A DNA stretch of 9,974 nt from Candidatus Omnitrophota bacterium. Lineage in GTDB: Bacteria > Omnitrophota > Gorgyraeia > Gygaellales > Profunditerraquicolaceae. The stretch is from assembly GCA_018825725.1 (NCBI GenBank), contig JAHKBC010000147.1:1-9974 (forward strand). Direction: 5' to 3'. Each line of letters begins with the position of its first letter. Position 1 is the first letter of the stretch. The notes beneath the pieces are model-generated. The model was given only the letters and a program-made list of their open reading frames with translations. It made no database searches and was not told the origin of the DNA. The position numbers were made by a program, and so were the translations under genes. Positions 1 through 7,110 of this stretch are shown here, piece by piece.

Positions 1-1
1 C

Positions 2-1153
2 GAATTAATAAGGTTTTGCAGCCAAAATAAGCTTCCCTTGGATTTTATTAGTTGGCACGCCTATTCTTCTGACCCTAAGGCCGAGAAGGAAAAAACACCC
101 TATGGCCATATCGCTTCCTATCTTATCAGGGAATGGCTTTCTTATTTTCAGATGGATAAGAATACGCCCCTGGTTATCGATGAGTGGAATTATGATAAAG
201 GCTCTAATGTTCTGGAAGAACGCCGGGAAAAATCCCATATCTCAGCAACCTATATATTCAGCCGGCTTAAAAATATGCAGGAGGCCGGTATTGATTACCA
301 GGTATTCTTTTCGTTGGAAGATTTCTATAATATGCAGAAGGGAGTAATAAGAAATGTCGGCGTCTTTTTGTATGAACAGCAGGATAATGAAGAAAAGGCC
401 GCTCCTAAACTAATCTACAATATTTTTAAGGTGCTTAAAAACCTGGGTAGCCAGGTTTATACTCCGGCAGTTAAGAAGGAGAGCGAGTTTGTCGGCATAA
501 TTTTTACCAGGAATAGCGATAACAATTATACCATCGTAGCCTATAACTATATTGATCCGGAAGTGATGAGGAATTACCTTTCGCGCAATGTTTCTACATT
601 AAACGAACAGGAACGTAATTCCTTAGTCGGGATTATTAAATCCGACCGCCTACCCAAAATATCCAGTAAGGAGATTGCCATTTCTTCTTTAGAGGTTGAG
701 TCTAAAGTCAAGGTTATGTTAAATACTGCCCTGGAGTTGCACGAGCGCTATCAAAAGTTTATCACGGCAAACCGGGATGTAAAAATAAGCATTAAAAACT
801 TGAAAGGAAAGTTTAAGTATCTTAAGTATGTTTTAGATTCTTCTTGCAGCCTTGACTGTGGCTTTACGTTTAATGAGGAGAAAGAAATAGACGCCGGGCA
901 GCTCTATGAAGAAGTTTTATCCCTTAAGCCCTATTCCCTGAATATGATTGTATTGGAAAAGAAACCGGCTGAGCCGCTGGTATCGGCTGTTTCTTTAGCG
1001 GAGAACCAAACTTCCGAGGCCGGAATTAAAAATATCACTACTACTGAGTTGGCGAATATTAGCGTAGAAGCCAACCAAACAGTATTGCCTGAAAATATTA
1101 CTGCCGGCGCAGCCGTTAATAATACAGTTAATTTAACCAACCAAACCCAATAA
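2..1153 (+). CDS. Glycoside hydrolase, clan GH-A/GH39-like, C-terminal part (5' truncated)
   Basis: The reading frame is open to the left edge, so this is the last 383 residues of a longer protein; the TTG at 38 is internal, not a start. It probably hydrolyses or transfers a glycoside outside the cytoplasm. Visible support: the ISWHAYS strand (about 50-70), typical of GH39-like TIM barrels, and a later strand PLVIDEWNYD (about 167-196), where the Glu encoded at 182-184 sits where clan GH-A enzymes carry the nucleophile. A phrase near 922-960 (PYSLNMIVLEK) resembles the last beta strand of the C-terminal sandwich in GH39 proteins. The acid/base half of the active site would lie outside the window. 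The final 50 residues form a low-complexity Asn/Thr-rich tail with eight N-X-S/T sequons. xseA starts 4 bases after the stop. Family identity is moderately sure; the substrate is unknown, and a divergent non-catalytic homologue is possible. Confidence 0.62.
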   Translation, partial: ELIRFCSQNKLPLDFISWHAYSSDPKAEKEKTPYGHIASYLIREWLSYFQMDKNTPLVIDEWNYDKGSNVLEERREKSHISATYIFSRLKNMQEAGIDYQVFFSLEDFYNMQKGVIRNVGVFLYEQQDNEEKAAPKLIYNIFKVLKNLGSQVYTPAVKKESEFVGIIFTRNSDNNYTIVAYNYIDPEVMRNYLSRNVSTLNEQERNSLVGIIKSDRLPKISSKEIAISSLEVESKVKVMLNTALELHERYQKFITANRDVKISIKNLKGKFKYLKYVLDSSCSLDCGFTFNEEKEIDAGQLYEEVLSLKPYSLNMIVLEKKPAEPLVSAVSLAENQTSEAGIKNITTTELANISVEANQTVLPENITAGAAVNNTVNLTNQTQ

Positions 1154-1157
1154 AAAG

Positions 1158-2414
1158 ATGGAGCGTAATTCACCGGACCTCTTCTTAAGCGAAGACCAAA
1201 AATCCCGGCACATCTACAGCGTCTCCGAGATAACCCGGGATATCCAGGTGATTTTAGAAAACACATTTCACGGCCTTTGGGTAGAAGGTGAAGTCTCTAA
1301 TTTTAAAGCTCACTCCTCCGGGCATTTTTATTTTTCCTTGAAAGATAAAGATGCGGTTTTGGCCGCAGCCATGTTTAGCCGGGCGAATAAGGATATAAAA
1401 TTCAAGATAGAAGACGGTTTGAAGGCTGTTTGTTTTGGCAAGATAAACGTTTACTCTCCTCGCGGGCAATACCAGCTAATTGTCGAGAAGATGGAGCCTC
1501 AAGGAATAGGCGCGCAGCAGCTGGCCCTTGAGCAGTTAAAGAAAAAGTTAGCTAAAGAGGGGCTCTTTGACCCCGGGCGTAAGCGACCGCTTACGCTGAT
1601 GCCTTTTAGCGTGGGGATAGTTACTTCGGGAAGTGGTGCTGCAGTCAGGGATATTCTGCAGATATTAAAAAGAGGCGCGTCTTGTGTGGATGTAATACTG
1701 CGTTCGGTTCGGGTGCAAGGAGAGTCGGCAGCCCAGGAGATCGCCGAAGGTATTAACGATTTTAATAAATTTAAAAAAGTTGACGCGATTATTGTTAGCC
1801 GCGGAGGCGGGAGCATTGAAGACCTCTGGGCTTTTAATGAAGAGGCAGTGGTCCGGGCGATAGCTGCTTCCGAAATACCGGTAGTTTCCGCAGTCGGGCA
1901 TCAGATAAACCTGACGCTGGCGGATTTAGCAGCTGATATTTTTGTAGAGACTCCAACGGCTGCGGCAAAAATTATGGTTGATAAGAAAAACACCTTGTTG
2001 GCGGATATCGATAGTTTCAAACACGAAATGGAATTTTCCGTTCAGGAGTTATTCGCCAGCCTTAATAACAGGCTGGCTACCTTGCGCCACAGCCTGAAGA
2101 GCCCCTGGGACCGGCTCTCAGAAAAAGCGCAGCTGGTTGATGAGCTAAGCGCGGCACTAAAAAATAATATGGTTAATTATCTTAAGTTAATAAAAGAAAG
2201 GGCATCGGCCTATATTCAGAGGCTGGAAGCTTTGAGCCCACTGGCAGTGCTCTCTCGGGGATATAGTTTGAGCATGCTTATGCCGGAGACGGGGATTATT
2301 AAAAATGCCGCGAGGCTTAAAAAAGGCGATAAAATTAAGACTGTATTGGAGAAGGGTTCTTTTTTAAGCACGGTCGAGGAGGTTATCAAAGATGAAAGAG
2401 AAACAGACATTTGA
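1158..2414 (+). CDS. xseA: Exodeoxyribonuclease VII large subunit
   Basis: Catalytic subunit of exonuclease VII, which degrades single-stranded DNA from both ends to oligonucleotides in mismatch and damage repair; cytoplasmic, complexed with several XseB copies. The 418 residues are slightly shorter than the E. coli protein (about 456). Residues about 18-110 form the N-terminal OB fold (YSVSEITRDI, WVEGEVSNF). The catalytic domain follows with VGIVTSGSGAAVRDIL (152-167), RGGGSIEDLWAFNEE (215-229) and VGHQINLTLADL (246-257). A helical region and the conserved C-terminal SPLAVLSRGYS motif complete it. By alignment to the E. coli catalytic residues D155, R205, H238 and D241, this protein has D165, R215 and H248 but Asn251 at the last position. 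The ATG at 1158 is the only start that keeps the usual N-terminus; its ribosome site is weak, suggesting translation coupled to the upstream gene. The 3' end overlaps xseB by 23 bases. Confidence 0.96.
   Translation: MERNSPDLFLSEDQKSRHIYSVSEITRDIQVILENTFHGLWVEGEVSNFKAHSSGHFYFSLKDKDAVLAAAMFSRANKDIKFKIEDGLKAVCFGKINVYSPRGQYQLIVEKMEPQGIGAQQLALEQLKKKLAKEGLFDPGRKRPLTLMPFSVGIVTSGSGAAVRDILQILKRGASCVDVILRSVRVQGESAAQEIAEGINDFNKFKKVDAIIVSRGGGSIEDLWAFNEEAVVRAIAASEIPVVSAVGHQINLTLADLAADIFVETPTAAAKIMVDKKNTLLADIDSFKHEMEFSVQELFASLNNRLATLRHSLKSPWDRLSEKAQLVDELSAALKNNMVNYLKLIKERASAYIQRLEALSPLAVLSRGYSLSMLMPETGIIKNAARLKKGDKIKTVLEKGSFLSTVEEVIKDERETDI
2377..2382 (+). promoter_or_regulatory. Strong Shine-Dalgarno site of xseB inside xseA
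   Basis: A perfect AGGAGG lies 9 bases before the xseB ATG and within the coding sequence of xseA. It is the strongest ribosome binding site I see in the window; most other genes here have weak ones. This fits the need for several XseB subunits per XseA. Confidence 0.7.
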
Positions 2415-2628
2415 AGAAGATATTAAAAACCTGCAGAAGATTGTGGATGATTTGGCAAGCGGTAAATTGACCTTGGGAGAATCTCTCAAGAAATACGAAG
2501 AAGGTGTTAAGCTTGCCCAGGGGCTCTCCGTGGTCCTTAATGAGGCTCAGCGCAAAGTGGAATTGTTGATGAAAAAAGAAGGGAAATTCTCATTAGAAGA
2601 TTTTGAAGATAAAGATAGTAAGGAGTAG
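2392..2628 (+). CDS. xseB: Exodeoxyribonuclease VII small subunit
   Basis: Small helical subunit of exonuclease VII; several copies bind the coiled-coil region of XseA to form the active holoenzyme. The 78 residues match the usual size and contain the family pattern: TFEEDIKNLQKIVDDLASG (6-24), then LTLGESLKKYEEGVKLAQ (26-43) and a second helix to about residue 62 (VLNEAQRKVELL), followed by a charged, disordered tail. The start lies inside the end of xseA, 23 bases before its stop, and is preceded by a perfect AGGAGG at 2377-2382 with 9 bases of spacing, so translation of the two subunits is probably coupled while XseB can be made in excess. dxs begins 8 bases after the stop. No ispA gene separates xseB and dxs, unlike the E. 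coli order. Confidence 0.95.
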   Translation: MKEKQTFEEDIKNLQKIVDDLASGKLTLGESLKKYEEGVKLAQGLSVVLNEAQRKVELLMKKEGKFSLEDFEDKDSKE

Positions 2629-2636
2629 GATGGATA

Positions 2637-4490
2637 ATGTTTTTAGAGCGGATTAATACCCCTGAAGACTTAAGAAAACTTACACCTGAAGAGCTCCCTC
2701 TTTTGGCTGAAGAGGTCCGCCAGAGGATGATCAGTGTAGTTTCGGTCACCGGCGGACATCTTGCCTCTAGTCTGGGGTCGGTAGAGGTTATACTTGCCTT
2801 GCATTATTGTCTGAATACTCCTAAGGATAAGATTATTTTTGACGTCGGGCATCAGGCCTATGCCCACAAGATTATTACCGGAAGAAATAAGGATTTTCCT
2901 ACCCTTAGGCAGTATGGCGGCGTAAGCGGATTTCCTTCCAAAGAGGAATCTGCGCATGATTCCTTTACTACCGGGCATAGTTCTACTGCCATATCTTTAG
3001 GTTTAGGTCTGGCCTGCAGCCAGGATAAATCCAAGCCAGAGGATGCCTTTAAGGTAGCGGCATTGATTGGAGACGGCTCTTTAAGCGGCGGACTTTGTTT
3101 TGAAGGCCTGAACAACGCCGGGCATTTAAAAAAAGATTTGTTGGTTGTGCTCAATACCAATGAATTAAGCATAGCGCCTAATGTGGGGGCATTAAGCACC
3201 TATATCAATAAAATAATTTCACTTCCTATCTACAATCGTTTTCGTAGTTCCTTTGATACTTTTATGCGTTCAAGAGTACCGCGTTCCAGCCGGATTTTAA
3301 AGCTGGCTAACAAGTTTGAAGAGAGCCTTAAAGGATTTTTTATCCCGGGGATGTTTTTTGAAGAATTGGGTTTTAGGTATTTTGGCCCCCTGGACGGAAA
3401 TAACCTACATGTTCTTATCCGTACATTAAAGAATATCCTGCATTTAAGCGGCCCGCTCTTGTTGCACGTAGTGACTAAAAAAGGTAAAGGTTATTTACCA
3501 GCCGAAGAGAACCCGGTTAAATTTCACAGCGCAGCCCCCTTTGACATAGCCAGCGGAATATCCACCAAGCCCTCGGTAACAACTTATACCGATATTTTTA
3601 GTGACTGCCTGGTTAAATTAGCCAAAGATGATTTTAGGATAGTAGCTATTACCGCTGCTATGCCCGAGGGCACAGGGTTAGATAAATTTAGAGATACCTA
3701 TCCAGAGAGATTTTTTGATGTGGGGATTGCCGAGGCCCATGCGGTATGTTTTGCCAGTGGCGTTGCCAATAACCGGCTTAAACCGGTTGTGGCTATTTAT
3801 TCTACTTTTCTTGCCCGGGCTTATGACCAGATTATCGAGTGCATAAGCTTGAATAAACTTCCGGTAGTCCTGATTATAGACCGGGCCGGTATAGTAGGCG
3901 ACGATGGAGTTACCCATCAGGGCATTTTTGATATTACCTACTTAAGAAGCGTGCCGAATTTAATCATTATGGCTCCAGCGCACGCCCAGGAACTAGAGGA
4001 CATGCTTGCGTTTGCTGTTAATCAAGAGCAGGCTGTAGTTATAAGGTATCCCAAGGCCAGTTGTCCGGTTTTGGATTTTAAGGCCCTGCCCTTAGAATTA
4101 GGAAAAGCTCAAGTATTGCAGGAAGCCAAAGATTATGCTATCCTGGCGCTGGGGAGTATGGTTAGTGTTTGTCAGCAAGCCTCTAAATTATTAGAAAAAG
4201 AAGGAATCAAAGGGACATTAGTGAATGCGCGTTTTGTAAAACCACTGGACGCGGTGCTGTTCGAGAAAATCTCCCGCGAGCATAAATTTATCTTTACGGT
4301 TGAAGAGGGAGTTATAGAAGCGGGGTTTGGCAGCGCAGTAAGCGAATGTATCGGCAGGCCCGTATACAGGTTAGGCTTGCCCTCTGAATTTCTCGTTCAC
4401 GGCAAGAGGGAGTTCCTGTTGGATAAATATGGGTTAAGCCCGGCAGCAATTGCCGTAAAGATTAAAAAAGAATTGGGCGCACGCATCTGA
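2637..4490 (+). CDS. dxs: 1-deoxy-D-xylulose-5-phosphate synthase
   Basis: Thiamine-diphosphate enzyme condensing pyruvate and glyceraldehyde 3-phosphate into 1-deoxy-D-xylulose 5-phosphate, the entry to the MEP isoprenoid pathway and a thiamine/pyridoxal precursor; cytoplasmic dimer. The 617 residues are full length for the family (about 620). Seen in order: TGGHLASSLG with H41, DVGHQAYAHKI (69-79), the ThDP/Mg motif GDGS (145-148) to NN (159-160), NVGALS (182-187), FEELGFRYFGPLDG (241-254), KKGKGYLPAEENP (281-293), IAEAHAV with general acid E366, YSTFLARAYDQ with Y388 and R394, VTHQG with H427, VIRYP with R470, and a C-terminal transketolase domain. These match E. coli H49, E370, Y392, R398, H431 and R478. 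Several family positions deviate: GDGSLSGG for the common GDGALTGG, EAHAV for EQHAV, FHS for FHG. The ATG has an AGGAG at 2621-2625 overlapping the end of xseB. The set of catalytic residues is complete, so activity is likely. Confidence 0.95.
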   Translation: MFLERINTPEDLRKLTPEELPLLAEEVRQRMISVVSVTGGHLASSLGSVEVILALHYCLNTPKDKIIFDVGHQAYAHKIITGRNKDFPTLRQYGGVSGFPSKEESAHDSFTTGHSSTAISLGLGLACSQDKSKPEDAFKVAALIGDGSLSGGLCFEGLNNAGHLKKDLLVVLNTNELSIAPNVGALSTYINKIISLPIYNRFRSSFDTFMRSRVPRSSRILKLANKFEESLKGFFIPGMFFEELGFRYFGPLDGNNLHVLIRTLKNILHLSGPLLLHVVTKKGKGYLPAEENPVKFHSAAPFDIASGISTKPSVTTYTDIFSDCLVKLAKDDFRIVAITAAMPEGTGLDKFRDTYPERFFDVGIAEAHAVCFASGVANNRLKPVVAIYSTFLARAYDQIIECISLNKLPVVLIIDRAGIVGDDGVTHQGIFDITYLRSVPNLIIMAPAHAQELEDMLAFAVNQEQAVVIRYPKASCPVLDFKALPLELGKAQVLQEAKDYAILALGSMVSVCQQASKLLEKEGIKGTLVNARFVKPLDAVLFEKISREHKFIFTVEEGVIEAGFGSAVSECIGRPVYRLGLPSEFLVHGKREFLLDKYGLSPAAIAVKIKKELGARI

Positions 4491-4499
4491 AATCAAAAT

Positions 4500-4703
4500 A
4501 TGGGTAAAATAATTATCGAGCAGGAGAAATGCAAGGGTTGTCTTTTGTGCATTCATTTCTGCCCTAAGGGGTCAATTAAACCAAGCAAACATTTGAATAA
4601 AAGAGGATGCACTCCGGTTGAATTCCAGGAAAACGCAGAATGTATCGGCTGTAGCATGTGTGCGATTATTTGTCCGGATTGCTGCATCGAGGTGTATAAA
4701 TAA
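4500..4703 (+). CDS. korD: 2-oxoacid:ferredoxin oxidoreductase delta subunit, 2x[4Fe-4S] ferredoxin
   Basis: Small iron-sulfur subunit that passes electrons from the thiamine-diphosphate site of the oxidoreductase to external ferredoxin. The 67 residues carry two complete CxxCxxCxxxCP motifs: C11, C14, C17, C21-P22 and C48, C51, C54, C58-P59, the pattern of two [4Fe-4S] clusters. Three further cysteines, C37 and the C61/C62 pair, are outside the motifs. The segment between the motifs (26-47) is longer than in the shortest clostridial ferredoxins, as usual for delta subunits of this enzyme class. The gene starts 9 bases after dxs and is followed by the alpha, beta and gamma genes, so it is very probably the enzyme's own subunit rather than a free ferredoxin. 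No strong ribosome site is visible upstream of its ATG. A 57-base spacer with heptamer repeats separates it from korA. Confidence 0.88.
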   Translation: MGKIIIEQEKCKGCLLCIHFCPKGSIKPSKHLNKRGCTPVEFQENAECIGCSMCAIICPDCCIEVYK

Positions 4704-4717
4704 TAGTAACTAGTAAT
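4704..4717 (+). repeat. Two-copy heptamer repeat in korD-korA spacer
   Basis: Directly after the korD stop lie two adjacent 7-base units, TAGTAAC and TAGTAAT. The spacer (4704-4760) holds no gene, no convincing hairpin and no clear promoter. The same unit length and the same alternating AAC/AAT ending recur inside korA at 5315-5342 with a different prefix. With only two copies here, chance is possible. Confidence 0.4.
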
Positions 4718-4760
4718 AAAAGCAATAGGACAAGAGGATTGTAAATAATTAGAGTAGGCC

Positions 4761-5825
4761 ATGGTTAAAAAAAAGATATTGATTACAGGAAACGAGGCGC
4801 TTGCCGAAGGGGCGATCCAGGCTGGCTGCCTTTTTTACGCCGGTTACCCCATTACTCCCCAGAATGAGTTGATAGCCTGTATGTCTAAGCGCATGATAGA
4901 GATGGGCAGGGTATTTATTCAGGCAGAATCAGAGCTGGCAGCGATAAATATGGTTTACGGAGCTTCTGCCGCCGGAGCAAGGTCAATGACCTCATCATCT
5001 TCTCCGGGCGTGAGCCTGAAACAGGAGGGGATATCGTATCTGGCCGGAGCAGAGCTGCCTTGTGTTATCGTTAATATCATGCGTGGAGGCCCGGGCCTGG
5101 GTAATATTGCTCCTGCGCAGTCAGACTATTTTCAGGCTACCCGCGGAGGTGGACACGGAGATTACAGGTGTATTGTTTTATCGCCTTCCTCGGTGCAGGA
5201 GGCTTATGAGCATATGTTCAAGGCGTTTGACCTTGCGGATAAATATCACATTCCGGTAATAGTCTTAGGTGACGGGATGTTAGGCCAGATGATGGAACCT
5301 CTTATCATAAAACCCACGAACCACGAATCACAAACTAAGAACCAAAAGCCCTGGGCCTTAACCGGGTGTAAAGGCCGTAAACCGAACGTTGTTAAGTCAT
5401 TTTTTATGGCTGAAGGGGATTTGGAGAAATTCAATCTTAAGCTGCAGGATAAATATAGAGAGATAGAAAACAAAGAGGCCCGTTATGAAGGCTTGTTTTT
5501 AGACCAGGCTCAAGAACTTATCATGGTTGCTTATGGTTCCATGGCCCGGATTGCCAAGCAGGCATTATTGAATTTAAGGGATAAAAAACTAAAAGCCGGG
5601 TTTATTCGTCCCATAACGCTTTGGCCTTTTCCAAAGGAAATATTCGGCCAGGTAGTCCGGAAAAACCCTAAGGTAAAATTTCTAGTTTTAGAAATGTCCT
5701 ATGGCCAGATGGTTGAGGATGTAAAATTAGCGGTTAATGGCAGGGCAGTTGTTGAATTTCTTGGCCGCTCCGGAGGCGGGATACTCTCTGAAGATGAAAT
5801 CATAAAATATGCAAAAAGTATTTAG
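4761..5825 (+). CDS. korA: 2-oxoacid:ferredoxin oxidoreductase alpha subunit (KorA/VorB type)
   Basis: Alpha subunit of a CoA-dependent enzyme that oxidatively decarboxylates a 2-oxoacid (2-oxoglutarate or branched-chain 2-oxoacids) to an acyl-CoA while reducing ferredoxin; cytoplasmic. The 354 residues are normal for the separate alpha subunit. Seen: GNEALAEGAIQAG (10-22), the substrate-loop motif YPITPQNE (29-36), FIQAESELAAINMVYGAS (52-69), TSSSSPGVSLKQEG (77-90), RGGPGLG (108-114), ADKYHIPVIVLGDG (159-172), PWALTG (197-202), and a C-terminal domain with VAYGSMARIAK (256-266) and FIRPITLWPFP (281-291). The wording is closest to proteins usually called VorB, so a branched-chain 2-oxoacid (such as 3-methyl-2-oxobutanoate) is as likely a substrate as 2-oxoglutarate; sequence alone does not decide. 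A linker at residues 185-196 is coded by a heptamer tandem repeat. The end overlaps korB by 17 bases. Confidence 0.92.
   Translation: MVKKKILITGNEALAEGAIQAGCLFYAGYPITPQNELIACMSKRMIEMGRVFIQAESELAAINMVYGASAAGARSMTSSSSPGVSLKQEGISYLAGAELPCVIVNIMRGGPGLGNIAPAQSDYFQATRGGGHGDYRCIVLSPSSVQEAYEHMFKAFDLADKYHIPVIVLGDGMLGQMMEPLIIKPTNHESQTKNQKPWALTGCKGRKPNVVKSFFMAEGDLEKFNLKLQDKYREIENKEARYEGLFLDQAQELIMVAYGSMARIAKQALLNLRDKKLKAGFIRPITLWPFPKEIFGQVVRKNPKVKFLVLEMSYGQMVEDVKLAVNGRAVVEFLGRSGGGILSEDEIIKYAKSI
5315..5342 (+). repeat. Four-copy degenerate heptamer tandem inside korA
   Basis: Four consecutive 7-base units are visible: CACGAAC, CACGAAT, CACAAAC and TAAGAAC; a more diverged fifth may follow. They encode part of a hydrophilic linker at about residues 186-194 (TNHESQTKN) between the N-terminal domain and the conserved PWALTG motif, a place where the family varies in sequence. 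The frame is kept open throughout. Confidence 0.6.
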
Positions 5826-6537
5826 TCGTCCGCAGGCATTAAAAGATAAGCAAACCCACTATTGCCCGGGTTGCGGCCACGGGATCGCCCACAGGTTGGT
5901 CGCCGAAGCAGTGGATGAGCTGGGTATTAGAGAAGAGGTTATCGGCATTGCTCCGGTAGGATGTTCGGTGATTGCCTATGATTATTGGAATTTTGATTGT
6001 TCAGAAGCTGCGCATGGCCGGGCGTTGGCCGTAGCTACGGCTATCAAAAGGCTTAAGCCTCAGAATATAGTTTTTACTTATCAGGGAGACGGTGACCTGG
6101 CAGCTATCGGTACAGCTGAGACAATTCATACAGCTAACCGCGGAGAGAATCTTACCGTAATCTTTATCAATAATGCGGTTTATGGCATGACCGGCGGTCA
6201 GATGGCTCCTACGACTATGCTTGGCCAAAAGACAGCCACGACTGTTAAAGGGAGAGATCCTACGCTGCACGGATATCCTTTAAAGATCTCAGAATTATTA
6301 GCGAGTTTACCTTCGGTAAAATATATCGAACGCGTATCGCTGCATAATCCGCAAGAGGTTAATAAAGCCAAGAAGGCCATAAAGCAGGCATTTCAGAATC
6401 AGATAGAAGGGGTAGGATTTTCGCTGGTTGAAGTTTTATCCAGCTGTCCGACTTATTGGGACATGCCTCCGGTCAAAGCCCTTGACTGGATGAAAGAAGT
6501 TATGACTAAAGAGTTTCCTTTGGGCAGAATAAAATAA
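5809..6537 (+). CDS. korB: 2-oxoacid:ferredoxin oxidoreductase beta subunit, ThDP-binding
   Basis: Beta subunit that binds thiamine diphosphate and a [4Fe-4S] cluster, holding the catalytic site where the 2-oxoacid is decarboxylated. The 242 residues are on the short side of the family. Seen: HYCPGCGHGIAHRL (17-30), APVGCS (48-53), AAHGRALAVATAIK (67-80), the ThDP/Mg motif GDGDLAAIG (93-101) through INNAVYGMTGGQ (120-131), and SSCPTYWDMP (211-220). C19, C22, C52 and C213 match the four cluster-binding cysteines known for Sulfolobus-type 2-oxoacid oxidoreductase beta subunits, so the cluster should be intact. The ATG lies 17 bases before the korA stop, implying translational coupling and balanced subunit supply. 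Bacterial and archaeal two-subunit forms lack delta and gamma; here all four are present. Family assignment is sure; the acid substrate is not. Confidence 0.94.
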   Translation: MQKVFSRPQALKDKQTHYCPGCGHGIAHRLVAEAVDELGIREEVIGIAPVGCSVIAYDYWNFDCSEAAHGRALAVATAIKRLKPQNIVFTYQGDGDLAAIGTAETIHTANRGENLTVIFINNAVYGMTGGQMAPTTMLGQKTATTVKGRDPTLHGYPLKISELLASLPSVKYIERVSLHNPQEVNKAKKAIKQAFQNQIEGVGFSLVEVLSSCPTYWDMPPVKALDWMKEVMTKEFPLGRIK

Positions 6538-6559
6538 ATTCATTTATAAAGAGTTCAAT

Positions 6560-7084
6560 ATGACCGAAAGAATTATAATAGCCGGAGCAGGTGGACAGGG
6601 AATCATGATTATGGGTAAGGTTTTGGCTGAGGCAGCTATGCGTGAGAATAAATTTGTTACCTGGCTACCTTGTTATGGCGCGGAGGTTCGCGGCGGAACA
6701 GCCTATTGTATGGTCACGGTGGCCGATAAAGAGATAGGCTCGCCCTGGATTGATCTGGCCGACACCCTGATTATCATGAATAATCCCTCGCTGTTACGTT
6801 TTAAAAATAGAGTAAAAAATAAAGGGTTCGTGATTTTAAATAGCTCCCTGGTTAAAGATAGCTTAAAGGGAAATTTTTTAATCCTCAAGCATGATTTTTC
6901 TGATATCGCTTCCCGTCTGGGCAATATAAAAATTGCCAATATGGCTGCTTTGGGCGCTTATGCGGCTAAGAAAAAAACAGTTAAGATGGCTACGCTGCTT
7001 GAAGTCATTCGCAATATGGCCAAAGGGTACAAACAAGAGCTTTTTGGAATAAACAAATTGGCGCTGTTGTCAGTATCAAAATAA
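6560..7084 (+). CDS. korC: 2-oxoacid:ferredoxin oxidoreductase gamma subunit
   Basis: Gamma subunit of the same enzyme, the domain that in other 2-oxoacid oxidoreductases contributes to CoA binding and complex assembly. The 174 residues are typical. Seen: an N-terminal Rossmann-like glycine motif, IIIAGAGGQGIMIMG (5-19), LAEAAM (22-27), the signature CYGAEVRGGTAYC (38-50), and a later segment ANMAALGAYAAKK (126-138) that matches the conserved helix of the family. It follows korB by 22 bases and closes the delta-alpha-beta-gamma order found in bacterial korDABC or vor clusters. The upstream ribosome site is a weak purine run near 6548-6553. A 26-base gap separates it from gltX, too short to contain a clear terminator. 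Confidence 0.92.
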   Translation: MTERIIIAGAGGQGIMIMGKVLAEAAMRENKFVTWLPCYGAEVRGGTAYCMVTVADKEIGSPWIDLADTLIIMNNPSLLRFKNRVKNKGFVILNSSLVKDSLKGNFLILKHDFSDIASRLGNIKIANMAALGAYAAKKKTVKMATLLEVIRNMAKGYKQELFGINKLALLSVSK

Positions 7085-7110
7085 TTTTAGTAGTTATCGG
7101 GTTATAAATT

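Noticed and set aside
38..40. TTG at 38 as the true start of the glycoside hydrolase
   Set aside because: The frame continues open to the left edge, and the visible part contains only the second half of the catalytic barrel.
931..1266. 111-codon frame on the - strand across the glycoside hydrolase and xseA junction
   Set aside because: Antisense to two well-supported genes; its product has no recognisable domain and spans their boundary.
2858..3199. 113-codon frame on the - strand within dxs
   Set aside because: Overlaps the most conserved ThDP-binding part of dxs in antisense, so it is explained by the constraints on dxs.
4704..4760. Possible promoter or riboswitch in the korD-korA spacer
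   Set aside because: Only 57 bases, AT-rich, with no convincing -35/-10 pair and no stable hairpin; the heptamer pair is the only pattern.
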